A stretch of 64,000 nt of DNA from NCBI RefSeq assembly GCF_003651225.1, contig NZ_RCDB01000002.1, forward strand, positions 1 to 64,000, given 5' to 3'. Position numbers and translations under genes: made by a program. The DNA comes from Microbacterium telephonicum. Its GTDB lineage: Bacteria > Actinomycetota > Actinomycetes > Actinomycetales > Microbacteriaceae. The notes below the pieces were generated by a model that made no database searches, had not been told where the DNA came from, and worked only from the letters and a program-made list of their open reading frames with translations. Shown one piece after another: positions 1 to 9,246 of the stretch (the first letter of the stretch is position 1; every line of letters starts with the position of its first letter).

Positions 1-90
1 CCGGTCCCATTCCGAACCCGGAAGCTAAGCCTCTCAGCGCCGATGGTACTGCAGGGGCGACCCTGTGGGAGAGTAGGACACCGCCGGACT
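1..90 (+). rRNA. 5S ribosomal RNA, 3' portion (cut by window edge)
   Basis: The first ~90 bases match the 3' three-quarters of an actinobacterial 5S rRNA, including the conserved CCATTCCGAACCCGGAAG segment and the closing stem half ending in CCGCCGGACT. About 30 bases of the 5' end lie outside the window. The 16S and 23S genes of the operon should lie immediately to the left. The 3' end is placed by pairing and is uncertain by a few bases. Confidence 0.95.
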
Positions 91-100
91 TCTTTTAAGC

Positions 101-132
101 GAGAGGGCCACCCATTGTCGGGTGGCCCTCTC
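101..132 (+). terminator. rRNA operon terminator hairpin
   Basis: A perfect 13-bp inverted repeat (arms 101-113 and 120-132, 6-nt loop) begins about 10 bases after the 5S rRNA. There is a short T-run (TCTTTT) before the hairpin rather than after it. Position and stem strength make it the likely rRNA terminator. Confidence 0.8.
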
Positions 133-136
133 TGCG

Positions 137-164
137 TTAACGCGCCGATCGCCACCTTTAGGCT
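137..164 (+). promoter_or_regulatory. Promoter of the YbaK-family gene, leaderless type
   Basis: TAGGCT at 159-164 lies exactly six bases before the ATG at 171, and TTAACG at 137-142 sits 16 bases upstream as a possible -35. Transcription would begin at or next to the start codon. The same TAGGCT-N6-start arrangement occurs at four other genes in this window. Confidence 0.6.
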
Positions 165-170
165 GTCGGG

Positions 171-647
171 ATGAGCACCGCGCTGCCTTCCCGTTCCCGG
201 CTCGTCCACGACGCGCTCCGCGCGGCCGGAATTCCGGGCGACATCGTCGTCCTGCCCGACTCCGCCGCGACCGCGGTGCTCGCCGCGGAAGCCGTGGGGG
301 TGCCTGTGGGCGCGATCGCCAACAGCCTCGTGTTCTGGTCGGACGACGAGGCGCTGCTCGTGATGACCAGCGGCGCCCATCGCGTCGACACCGCGGCCCT
401 CGCACAGCGCCTGGGGCGCGGTCCCATTCGGCGCGCGACACCCGAGCAGGTGCGGGAGGCGACGGGGCAGGTGATCGGCGGCGTCGCACCGACCGGACAC
501 CCCGCGCCGCTGACGACGATCGTCGACGAAGACCTGGCGCAGTTTCCCGAGATCTGGGCTGCCGGCGGCACACCCCACACGGTGTTCCCGCTGACCTTCG
601 GGGAGCTCCTCGCACTCACGAACGGAACCGTCGCGAAGGTCGACTGA
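171..647 (+). CDS. YbaK/EbsC-family aminoacyl-tRNA deacylase
   Basis: This 158-residue protein has the size and fold signature of stand-alone YbaK/EbsC (prolyl-tRNA synthetase-associated) domains. Visible features are the N-terminal helix (LVHDALRAAG), the GVPVGAIANSLVF strand-turn with the conserved Asn, the GAHRVD segment, and the GGVAPTGH stretch near residue 105 that forms the active-site rim. Family members hydrolyse mischarged tRNA such as Cys-tRNA(Pro) in the cytoplasm; the exact substrate cannot be read from sequence. There is no clear Shine-Dalgarno, but a TANNNT box six bases upstream supports the ATG at 171. It is a monocistronic gene downstream of the rRNA terminator and converges with the IclR gene, with four bases between the stop codons. 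Confidence 0.85.
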   Translation: MSTALPSRSRLVHDALRAAGIPGDIVVLPDSAATAVLAAEAVGVPVGAIANSLVFWSDDEALLVMTSGAHRVDTAALAQRLGRGPIRRATPEQVREATGQVIGGVAPTGHPAPLTTIVDEDLAQFPEIWAAGGTPHTVFPLTFGELLALTNGTVAKVD

Positions 648-651
648 GCGC

Positions 652-1431
652 TCAGCGGATGCGACGTCCAAGCTCGGTGGCCGAGTCTCGTATGGCGTCG
701 GCGATCTGCGCGGCATCCGGTCCGCGAGCCGTCTCCCACGTCACCGCGAGTGCCGCGGCGGGCCAGCCGGCGTGATCGGTGACGGCGACACCCACCGAGG
801 CGAAGCCGGCCGTGACCTCGCCGTCCTCCCGCGCGTACCCGTCGGCGCGGGTGCGGCGCAGCAGCTCGCGCAATTCGCCCGGGCGGCTGGGACCGGAGCC
901 GGTGCGCTGCGTGAACGTCGAACGGTCGGGGTAGAGGGCGCGGACCTGTTCGCGGGGGAGCGCCGCGAGCATCGCACGCCCCGTGGCCGTCAGGTGCGCG
1001 GGCAGGCGCACGCCGACGTCGGTGATGAGCGCGGGGCGTCGCGGCGCCCGCTCCTCGACGAGGTACAGCACATCCCGACCCGACATGACCGCCAAATGGG
1101 CGCTCTCGCCGGTGCGGTCGGCCAGCGCCGCCACGAGAGGGCGGCCCAACCGGGCGAGGGGCTGCTGGCGTGCGAAGCCGCCGGCCAGTTCGAAGGCGGC
1201 GTTGCCCAGGCCCCAGCGCCGGTCTCCGGTCAGGTGTACGACGAAACCATGCGCGGCCATCACGCCCAACAGGTGGTAGACGCTCGACCGGGGGATCGCG
1301 AGCTGATCCGCGATGGTGCGGGCCGGGACCGGACCGCGCTGGCGTGCCAGGAAGGTGAGGATCCGCAGCGTGTGGTCGGCCGCCGGCACCTGCGGGGCCG
1401 CATCCGGAACGTTGTCTGAGATCACAGACAT
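652..1431 (-). CDS. IclR-family transcriptional regulator, probable hut regulator
   Basis: This 259-residue protein has an N-terminal winged helix (the helix around AIPRSSVYHLLGVM, residues ~45-60) followed by the IclR effector-binding domain (GRPLVAALADRTGESAHLAV and later VGVAVTDHAGWPAAALAVT). IclR proteins are dimeric regulators that respond to small carboxylates. The ATG at 1431 is chosen because it starts just ahead of the HTH; an upstream extension would run through the promoter of the divergent gene. It is transcribed away from hutH with only 52 bp between the two starts. That arrangement makes it the probable regulator of histidine utilisation and of itself. Urocanate or another pathway intermediate as the ligand is an inference from context. 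Confidence 0.88.
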   Translation of the reverse strand: MSVISDNVPDAAPQVPAADHTLRILTFLARQRGPVPARTIADQLAIPRSSVYHLLGVMAAHGFVVHLTGDRRWGLGNAAFELAGGFARQQPLARLGRPLVAALADRTGESAHLAVMSGRDVLYLVEERAPRRPALITDVGVRLPAHLTATGRAMLAALPREQVRALYPDRSTFTQRTGSGPSRPGELRELLRRTRADGYAREDGEVTAGFASVGVAVTDHAGWPAAALAVTWETARGPDAAQIADAIRDSATELGRRIR

Positions 1432-1483
1432 AGGATGCCACGGAGCCCTCGCGCGCGCCTCTCCTGCACGGTGGAATCGAGGT

Positions 1484-3033
1484 ATGCAGCAGATCACCGT
1501 GGGGGAGCGGCCCCTCTCCGTGGCCGAGGTCGTCGCCGTCGCCCGTGCCGGCGCGTCCATCGTCGTATCGGAAGGGGCACTCGAGCGCGTCGCGCGCGGT
1601 CGCGCACGCATCGAGCACCTGGCCGACGACCCCGAACCCCACTACGGGATCTCCACCGGATTCGGCGCCCTCGCGACGACGTTCATCGCGACGGACCGAC
1701 GGCGGCAGCTGCAGGCGAGCCTCATCCGCTCCCACGCCGCGGGCACCGGTCCCGAGGTCGAACCGGAGGTCGTCCGTGCTCTCATGCTGCTGCGGTTGCA
1801 GACCCTCGCCTCCGGGCACACCGGGGTGCGACCCGTCGTCGTCGAGACGTATGCGGCGGTGCTGAACGCGGGGATCGTCCCGGTCGTGCGCGAGTACGGC
1901 TCACTCGGCTGCTCGGGCGATCTCGCCCCGCTGTCCCACGTCGCCCTCGCGACCCTCGGGGAAGGCGAGGTGCGGGACGCGACGGGGGAACTCGTCGACG
2001 CGGCGGCGGCGCTGGCCGCTGTCGGCATCGCGCCGCTCGTCTTGGAGGAGAAGGAGGGCCTCGCGCTCATCAACGGCACCGACGGGATGCTGGGGATGCT
2101 CTGCCTCGCGCTGCACGACCTCGAGGCGCTGCTGAGCACCGCCGACCTCGCCGCGGCGATGTCGGTCGAGTCGCAACTCGGCACCGACGCCGTCTTCGCG
2201 GCCGACCTCATGGCGCTGCGCCCGCAGGTGGGGCAGGCGGAGTCGGCCGCGAACCTGCGCGCCCTGCTCGAGGGCTCCGACATCATGGCGAGTCACCGCG
2301 ACGCCGCGGTGTGCACCCGCGTGCAGGACGCCTACTCGCTGCGCTGTTCGCCGCAAGTGCACGGCGCCGCGCGCGACACCCTCGCCCACGCCGCGACGAT
2401 CGCCTCGTGCGAGCTGGCGGCGGTCGTCGACAACCCGGTGCTCACGGGCGACGGGCGCGTCGAATCCAACGGCAACTTCCACGGCGCCCCCGTCGCCTAC
2501 GTGCTCGACTTCCTCGCGATCGCGGTCGCCGACGTCGCCTCCATCTCTGAGCGGCGCACCGACCGCGCGCTCGACCGTGCCCGCAGTCACGGACTGCCGC
2601 CCTTCCTGGCCGACGAGGTCGGCGTGGATTCCGGTCTCATGATCGCCCAGTACGCGGCGGCCGGGATCGTCTCCGAACTCAAGCGCCTCGCCGTGCCGGC
2701 ATCCGTCGACTCGATCCCGTCCTCCGCGATGCAGGAGGACCACGTGTCGATGGGCTGGGCCGCGGCGCGCAAGCTCCGCCGCGCCGTCGACGGCCTCGCG
2801 CGGGTGCTCGCCGTCGAGCTGGTCACCTCCGCCCGTGCCCTCGACCTGCGCGCGCCGCTCGCGCCCGCGCCGGGGACCGGAGCCGGTCATGCGCTCGTGC
2901 GGTCGGTCGTCGCCGGGCCCGGACCGGACCGGTTCTTGAGCCCCGACATCGAGGCGGTCACCGCGCTCGTGCTCGCCGGCGCGTTCGCCGCCCTCGTTTC
3001 CGCGGACATCCGCACGATTTCGGAGGAGAACCG

Positions 3034-3037
<4 letters not shown>
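1484..3037 (+). CDS. hutH: Histidine ammonia-lyase
   Basis: HutH removes ammonia from L-histidine to give trans-urocanate, the first step of histidine degradation. The 517-residue length is normal. The catalytic Tyr loop YGISTGFG is at residues 54-61. The MIO-forming tripeptide lies at 143-145 in [12 protein letters not shown] and reads Cys-Ser-Gly instead of the usual Ala-Ser-Gly. From memory this variant is accepted in streptomycete HutH, so the enzyme should be active. [12 protein letters not shown] near residue 420 is the conserved substrate and base loop. I chose the ATG at 1484; the longer reading frame extends back into the divergent IclR gene. The stop overlaps the hutU start as ATGA, so hutHUI is one operon. 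Confidence 0.95.
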
Positions 3038-4724
<1,687 letters not shown>

Positions 4725-4728
<4 letters not shown>

Positions 4729-5882
4729 CCACGACCCTCTACACCGGCATCGGCGAGCTGACGACGAACGTCGCGCGCACCGGCGACCCGTGCGGCACGA
4801 TCACCGGCGTCGCCGTGCTCGTCGACGACGGACGCGTGTCGTGGGTGGGCGCGGCATCCGATGCCCCGGATGGGGCCGACGCCGTCGTCGACCTCGACGG
4901 GCGGTCCGTCGTCCCCGGATTCGTCGACAGCCACACGCACCTCGTGTTCGCCGGCGACCGGGCCGACGAGTTCGCCGCCCGGATGGCGGGCACGCCGTAT
5001 GCGGCCGGCGGCATCCGCACGACCGTCGCCGCGACGCGGGAGGCCTCGGACGACGCGCTGCGTGCACGGGTGCAGGGGCTCGTCGCCGAGCTGCACGCGC
5101 AGGGGACGACGACCTTCGAGATCAAGACGGGCTACGCCCTCACCGTCGACGGCGAGGAACGCCTCGCCCGGCTGGCGGCCGAGGTGACGCCGGAGGTGAC
5201 CTTCCTCGGCGCCCACGTCGTGCCGGCGGAGTATCAGGACGACCGCGACGGCTACGTCGACCTCGTGTGCGGGCCGATGCTGTCCGCCGTCGCCCCGTAC
5301 GCGCGATGGGTCGACGTGTTCTGCGAACGCGGTGCGTTCACCGCCGCCGAAGGGGAGCGCATCCTTCGTGCGGGCGCCGCTGCCGGCCTCGGCATGCGGG
5401 TGCACGGGAACCAGCTCGGAATCGGCGACGGCGTGCGCCTGGCCGTCGCGCTCGGGGCGGCATCCGTCGACCACTGCACGTATCTCGACGACGAGGACAT
5501 CGCGGCGCTCGCGCAGTCCGACACCGTCGCGACCCTGCTGCCGGGCGTGGAGTTCTCCACACGCCAGCGGTATCCATCGGCGCGACGTCTGCTGGATGCC
5601 GGTGTCACCGTCGCGCTCGCGAGCGACTGCAATCCGGGGTCGAGCTTCACGAGCTCGATGCCGCTGATGATCGCCCTCGCGGTGCGGGAGATGGGGATGA
5701 CCGTGTCCGAGGCGGTGTGGGCGGCGACGGCCGGCGGGGCGCGGGCGCTGCGGCGGAGTGACGTCGGTCATCTCGGTGTCGGCGCGCGTGCGGATCTCGT
5801 CGTGCTCGACGCGCCCTCGCGCACGCACCTGGCCTACCGGCCCGGCGTGCCGCTCGTGCACGAGGTCGTGCGCGCGGGCTGA
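4725..5882 (+). CDS. hutI: Imidazolonepropionase
   Basis: HutI is an amidohydrolase that opens 4-imidazolone-5-propanoate to N-formimidoyl-L-glutamate. The 385-residue protein contains the metal-binding [10 protein letters not shown] motif near residue 70, EIKTGYAL (~128), the VHGNQLG histidine motif (~225) and the late ASDCNPGSS motif (~305). Typical homologs carry ESKSGYGL, HADQ and TDFNPGS at these places, so the motifs are recognisable but somewhat divergent. The start is the GTG at 4725, which overlaps the hutU stop; no later in-frame start preserves the N-terminal strands. It is the last gene of hutHUI. The next enzyme, HutG, is encoded on the opposite strand about 500 bp away. Confidence 0.93.
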
Positions 5883-5898
5883 GCCGTGAGCCCCGAGG

Positions 5899-6369
5899 TC
5901 ACCGCGGCGCGTCGAAGTCCCACGAAGCGGGGTCGGTCGCCGTCGCGACGTCCCAGTCGGCGGCGTCCCAGCGGAAGACGGCGACGGCGCCGGTCGGCAT
6001 GTGGCCGATGCCGCCGCCCGAGAGCTGCTCGGCGAGCACCGTCATCCCGGGGTCGTGCGCGACGACGACGACCGTCTCGGCGCCCGTCTCGGCGGCGGCG
6101 TCCAGCAGCGCGCGCGCGGGTGCGCCGTAGAGGTCTTCGCGCAGCTGCGGCGACAGTCCCAGGGCGTCGCCGAACGCCGCCGCCGTCGTGCGGGCCCGCA
6201 CTGCCGTCGAGCTCAGCAGCACGTCGGGGCGGATGCCGGACTCGGCGAGCCGCCGCGCCATCGCCGGCGCATCACGCGTGCCGCGCTCGTTGAGGGGACG
6301 GTCGTGGTCGGCGAGCCCGGGGTCACCCCAGTCGCTCTTGGCATGACGGATCAGGACGAGGGTTCTCAT
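5899..6369 (-). CDS. SixA-like histidine phosphatase
   Basis: This 156-residue protein belongs to the histidine phosphatase (phosphoglycerate-mutase-like) superfamily. It opens with LVLIRHAKSDWG, whose Arg-His is the phosphate-accepting catalytic pair, and carries the second His in VVVVAHDPGM. The small size and spacing match SixA-type phosphohistidine phosphatases rather than full phosphoglycerate mutases. Its start overlaps the hutG stop as ATGA, so it is co-transcribed with hutG. A link to histidine degradation is not implied by its family. It may act on phosphoproteins or small phosphoesters. Confidence 0.85.
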   Translation of the reverse strand: MRTLVLIRHAKSDWGDPGLADHDRPLNERGTRDAPAMARRLAESGIRPDVLLSSTAVRARTTAAAFGDALGLSPQLREDLYGAPARALLDAAAETGAETVVVVAHDPGMTVLAEQLSGGGIGHMPTGAVAVFRWDAADWDVATATDPASWDFDAPR

Positions 6370-7271
6370 GCGTTCTCCCGGGGCGAGGGGGTGCGGGACG
6401 ACAGACCCGCGAGCAGTTCCAGCACGCACAGCGCGGCCAGGCGCACGGTGCGCCCGTCGGGGGCGTCGGCGGTCGCGTCGACTTCGACGATGTCGGCGCT
6501 GACCACGCGCGGGTCGGTCGCCGCCGCGCGCACGAGGGCGCGCAGCTCCCACGCCGCGAGTCCGCCGGGCACCGAGGCGGGGCAGCCGGGGGCGACCGAC
6601 CGGTCGCAGACGTCGACGTCGACGTCGAGGTGGATGCGGCCGCCGTCCGCGCCGGCGATCTCGAGGGCTCGCGTCATGGCGCGTGCGATACCGTCGCGGC
6701 GCAGCGCGTCGAGGCCGATGACCGTGATGCCGAGGCCGGCGGCCCGCTGCGCGTAGGCGGCGGAGTTGGCGAAGTCGGCGATCCCCAGTTGCACGATGCG
6801 GCGCGGATCCAGCCCGTCCTCGACGAGGCGGCGCACGGGGGAGCCGTTGGAGATCCCGTCGCGCAGGTCGAAGTGCGCGTCGAGGGTGATGAGCCCGTCG
6901 GCGCGGGCCCCCTGCGCCACCGCGTAGGTGACCGAGTTGTCGCCGCCGAGGGCGATGATCAGGCGTGCGGCGGCGGTCAGCTGCGCAACGCGGCGGCGGG
7001 TGCGCTCCTCGCCGTCGGCCCCGTCGGGCTCGTCGAGGTCGCCGGCATCGGCGAGGCGCAGCACCTCGGCCAGGTCCACCGGGGGTGGCCCCGGCAGGGT
7101 CGGGCTGAAGCGGCGCAGCGCGTCACGGACCGCGCCGGGCGTCGCGTGCGCACCGGTCGGCGACAGGGACGTGCGCCATGCCGGAAGCCCCAGCAGGACG
7201 GCATCCGCAGGGCCGTCGAACGGCGGCCAGTCGCCGGCCCGAGGCCACAGCGGATCGTGCGAGAGCGCCAT
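6366..7271 (-). CDS. hutG: Formimidoylglutamase-like enzyme of the arginase family
   Basis: Encodes a 301-residue ureohydrolase-family protein that probably splits N-formimidoyl-L-glutamate into glutamate and formamide, completing the hut pathway. The binuclear-metal motifs are visible: LGGDNS (~108-113), DAHFD (131-135), DVDVCD and SADIVEVD. The first motif has Asn112 where arginases and agmatinases have a metal-ligand His (GGDHS). The DAHFDLRDGISNGSP and CDRSVAPGCPASVPGGL blocks fit a formimidoylglutamase-like subfamily better than arginase or agmatinase. I chose the ATG at 7271, which overlaps the upstream stop as TGATG. It lies between a gamma-glutamylcyclotransferase-like gene and the SixA-like gene. 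Substrate assignment rests largely on hut proximity. Confidence 0.8.
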   Translation of the reverse strand: MALSHDPLWPRAGDWPPFDGPADAVLLGLPAWRTSLSPTGAHATPGAVRDALRRFSPTLPGPPPVDLAEVLRLADAGDLDEPDGADGEERTRRRVAQLTAAARLIIALGGDNSVTYAVAQGARADGLITLDAHFDLRDGISNGSPVRRLVEDGLDPRRIVQLGIADFANSAAYAQRAAGLGITVIGLDALRRDGIARAMTRALEIAGADGGRIHLDVDVDVCDRSVAPGCPASVPGGLAAWELRALVRAAATDPRVVSADIVEVDATADAPDGRTVRLAALCVLELLAGLSSRTPSPRENA

Positions 7272-7615
7272 CAGCCGACGTACACCCACGCCGTGCGGTC
7301 GCTGGCGAGGGTCACGGCGATGCGGCGGTAGAGGGCGACCTCGTATTCGTCGGCGGCATCGAGCTCGTCGGCGGTGATGTGCAGCACCTTGCCGACGACG
7401 CGGTCGACCGCGTTGCCGGTGGAGCGGAGCATCGGATGCACAGACAGGCCGGACAGGTCGGCGACGCGTTGGTCCTCGATCTCGACGTAGTCGATCGTGA
7501 AACCGGGGAGGCTGTCGGACTCGCCGGCCACGACGCGTCCGAACGTGTCGAGCTGCACCTCGGCGAACTGCAGGGTGCCGTAGGTGAACAGCAGCTCTCC
7601 CGCGTCCTCCGTCAC
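7271..7615 (-). CDS. Gamma-glutamylcyclotransferase (AIG2/GGCT-like) family protein
   Basis: This is a 114-residue GGCT-fold protein. The hallmark YGTL is at residues 12-15, close to the N-terminus, and the conserved acidic cluster LDAADEYEVALYRR (E90/E92) supplies the likely catalytic Glu. Related enzymes release 5-oxoproline from gamma-glutamyl compounds, but many small bacterial members have unknown substrates. The GTG at 7615 is preceded by TACCCT at N6, so the transcript is probably leaderless and begins here. It heads the cluster GGCT-hutG-sixA with overlapping junctions. Confidence 0.8.
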   Translation of the reverse strand: MTEDAGELLFTYGTLQFAEVQLDTFGRVVAGESDSLPGFTIDYVEIEDQRVADLSGLSVHPMLRSTGNAVDRVVGKVLHITADELDAADEYEVALYRRIAVTLASDRTAWVYVG

Positions 7616-7621
7616 CCGTTC

Positions 7622-7627
7622 AGGGTA
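7622..7627 (-). promoter_or_regulatory. -10 box of the GGCT-hutG-sixA operon
   Basis: TACCCT on the minus strand lies six bases upstream of the GTG at 7615. This fits the TANNNT-N6-RTG arrangement of leaderless actinobacterial promoters. Confidence 0.5.
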
Positions 7628-7643
7628 GCCGACGGCGGGCGTC

Positions 7644-8915
7644 TCACCCGAGGATCGCGTGGGCGATCGTGAAGATCACCACTCCCGCCAACGCGCCGAC
7701 GATCGTGCCGTTCAGGCGGATGTACTGCAGGTCGCGGCCGACCATCAGCTCGATCTTCTCCGTCGTCTCGTCGGGGTCCCACTTGGCGACGGTGTCGGAG
7801 ATGAGCGACGCGGCCTCGTGCCGGTAGCGCGTGACGAAGAAGACGACGGCGTCGGTGACGCGGTCATCGACCCGCCGCTGCAGTGCGGCATCCGTCGTCA
7901 GGCGCTCGCCCACCTCGACCAGCGCCGACAGCAGGCGCCGGCGCAGCGGGGACTGCGGGTCTTCGAGCGCGCCCAGAAGACCCGCCTTCGCGGTGTGCCA
8001 CGCTTGCGCGGCGAGCTCCCGCACGCGCGGGCTGTCGAACACCGAGCTCTTGGCGTCTTCGAGACGGGCGATCGTCGCCTCGTCGTGCTGCAGGTTGCCG
8101 GCGAGGCGGGCGAGGTAGGCGTCGACCGCGGCACGCGCGGGGTGGGCGGGATCGGACTGCACCGCCGCGATGAACTTCACCGCCTCGTGGTAAACCGTGT
8201 CATCGACGAGCCGCATCGCGACCGACGGCACCCACGACGGCAGCCGGCGCGAGACGAGCCCGGCGAAGGACTCCCGGTTGCCGTGCAGCCAGGTCGCGAG
8301 CGAGTCCACGGCGAGGTCGACCGCGCCGCGGTGGGCGTCGGCGGCGACGATGCGCTCGAGCCAGCCCCCGATCGCCTGCGCCCACGGCGGGTCGAGCAGG
8401 TGCTCGCGCGCGAGGTCGCCGATGAGGTCCTGCACCTCGTCGTCGCTCAGCGCCCGCAGCACACCCGCGCCGATCGTCGCGGCCTCCCGCGCGACGGTCT
8501 CGGCGTGCGCGGGGTCGCGCAGCCACGCCCCCGCGGTCTTCGCGATCGCGGCGGAGTCGAGCTTGCCGCGCACGACGTCGGCGTCGAGGAAGTTGGTCTC
8601 CACGAACTCCCCGAGGGTGCGGCCGATCTCGTCCTTGCGGCGGGGGATGATCGCGGTGTGGGGGATGGGGATGCCCAGCGGATGCCGGAACAGCGCCGTC
8701 ACGGCGAACCAGTCCGCCAGGGCGCCGACCATGCCGCCCTCCGCCGCCGCCCGCACATACGCCCAGCCGGGGTGCTGCCCCTGCAAGGTGAAGGCGACGG
8801 CGAACAGCGCCGCCATGATCAGGAGGGCTGCGAGGGCGACGCCTTTCATCACCCGCAGCGCCCGGCGACGCTCGCGGTCGGCGGGGCTCAGCAGCTCGGT
8901 GGGAGTGCGCGCCAT
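7644..8915 (-). CDS. DUF445 family membrane-associated protein
   Basis: This 423-residue protein matches DUF445 (YjiN-like). The order is an N-terminal transmembrane helix (VALAALLIMAALFAVAFTL), the conserved GGMVGALADWFAVTALFRHPLGIPIPHTAIIPRRKDEI block split here by GRTLGEFVE, long amphipathic helical repeats, and a C-terminal membrane helix ending in AILG. The biochemical role of DUF445 is not established. Two ATGs are possible; 8915 is preferred because GGAAGG lies nine bases upstream, whereas it would touch the ATG at 8924. It is divergent from the CsoR-like gene, with 35 bp between the two starts. Confidence 0.85.
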   Translation of the reverse strand: MARTPTELLSPADRERRRALRVMKGVALAALLIMAALFAVAFTLQGQHPGWAYVRAAAEGGMVGALADWFAVTALFRHPLGIPIPHTAIIPRRKDEIGRTLGEFVETNFLDADVVRGKLDSAAIAKTAGAWLRDPAHAETVAREAATIGAGVLRALSDDEVQDLIGDLAREHLLDPPWAQAIGGWLERIVAADAHRGAVDLAVDSLATWLHGNRESFAGLVSRRLPSWVPSVAMRLVDDTVYHEAVKFIAAVQSDPAHPARAAVDAYLARLAGNLQHDEATIARLEDAKSSVFDSPRVRELAAQAWHTAKAGLLGALEDPQSPLRRRLLSALVEVGERLTTDAALQRRVDDRVTDAVVFFVTRYRHEAASLISDTVAKWDPDETTEKIELMVGRDLQYIRLNGTIVGALAGVVIFTIAHAILG

Positions 8916-8938
8916 GCGGGCCATCCTTCCACGCGGCG

Positions 8939-8944
8939 TAGTCT
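8939..8944 (+). promoter_or_regulatory. -10 box of the CsoR-like gene
   Basis: TAGTCT lies six bases before the GTG at 8951, suggesting a leaderless transcript. The whole intergenic space is 35 bp, so this promoter overlaps the 5' region of the divergent DUF445 gene. Confidence 0.5.
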
Positions 8945-8950
8945 TGCGGC

Positions 8951-9223
8951 GTGATCGACGACATCCGCAAGCGCGCCCTGCACCGCACCGCCATCCTCGA
9001 AGGGCAGGTGCGGGGCCTGGCACGGATGATCGAGAACGAGGACTACTGCATGGACATCATCGCCCAGTCCCGGGCGATCCAGAAGGCGCTCGCGTCGCTG
9101 GACAAGCTGCTCATCGAGAACCATCTGCGCACGCACGTCGCGCACATGTTCGCCGAGGGCGGCGACCAGCGCGAGCAGGCCGTCGCCGAGCTGCTGAAGG
9201 CGTACGACCTCGAAGGGCGCTGA
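8951..9223 (+). CDS. CsoR/RcnR-family metal-sensing repressor
   Basis: This 90-residue all-helical protein of the DUF156 family forms tetramers that release DNA on metal or electrophile binding. Aligning to CsoR ligands (Cys36, His61, Cys65) gives Cys33 (DYCMDII), His58 and His62 (NHLRTHV). The third ligand is therefore His, as in RcnR, instead of Cys as in copper-sensing CsoR. That points away from Cu(I) and toward a Co/Ni-like or other ligand set, but RcnR also needs an N-terminal His that is not at the same place here (His11 is the nearest). No metal transporter or chaperone gene is adjacent, so the regulon must be autoregulatory or distant. The GTG start is supported by a -10 box at N6. 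Confidence 0.88.
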   Translation: MIDDIRKRALHRTAILEGQVRGLARMIENEDYCMDIIAQSRAIQKALASLDKLLIENHLRTHVAHMFAEGGDQREQAVAELLKAYDLEGR

Positions 9224-9246
9224 CCCCGCGTCGCTCCTCGGTCCCG

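Noticed and set aside
8916..8924. Earlier ATG for the DUF445 gene
   Set aside because: The Shine-Dalgarno-like GGAAGG would touch that ATG; spacing suits the ATG at 8915.
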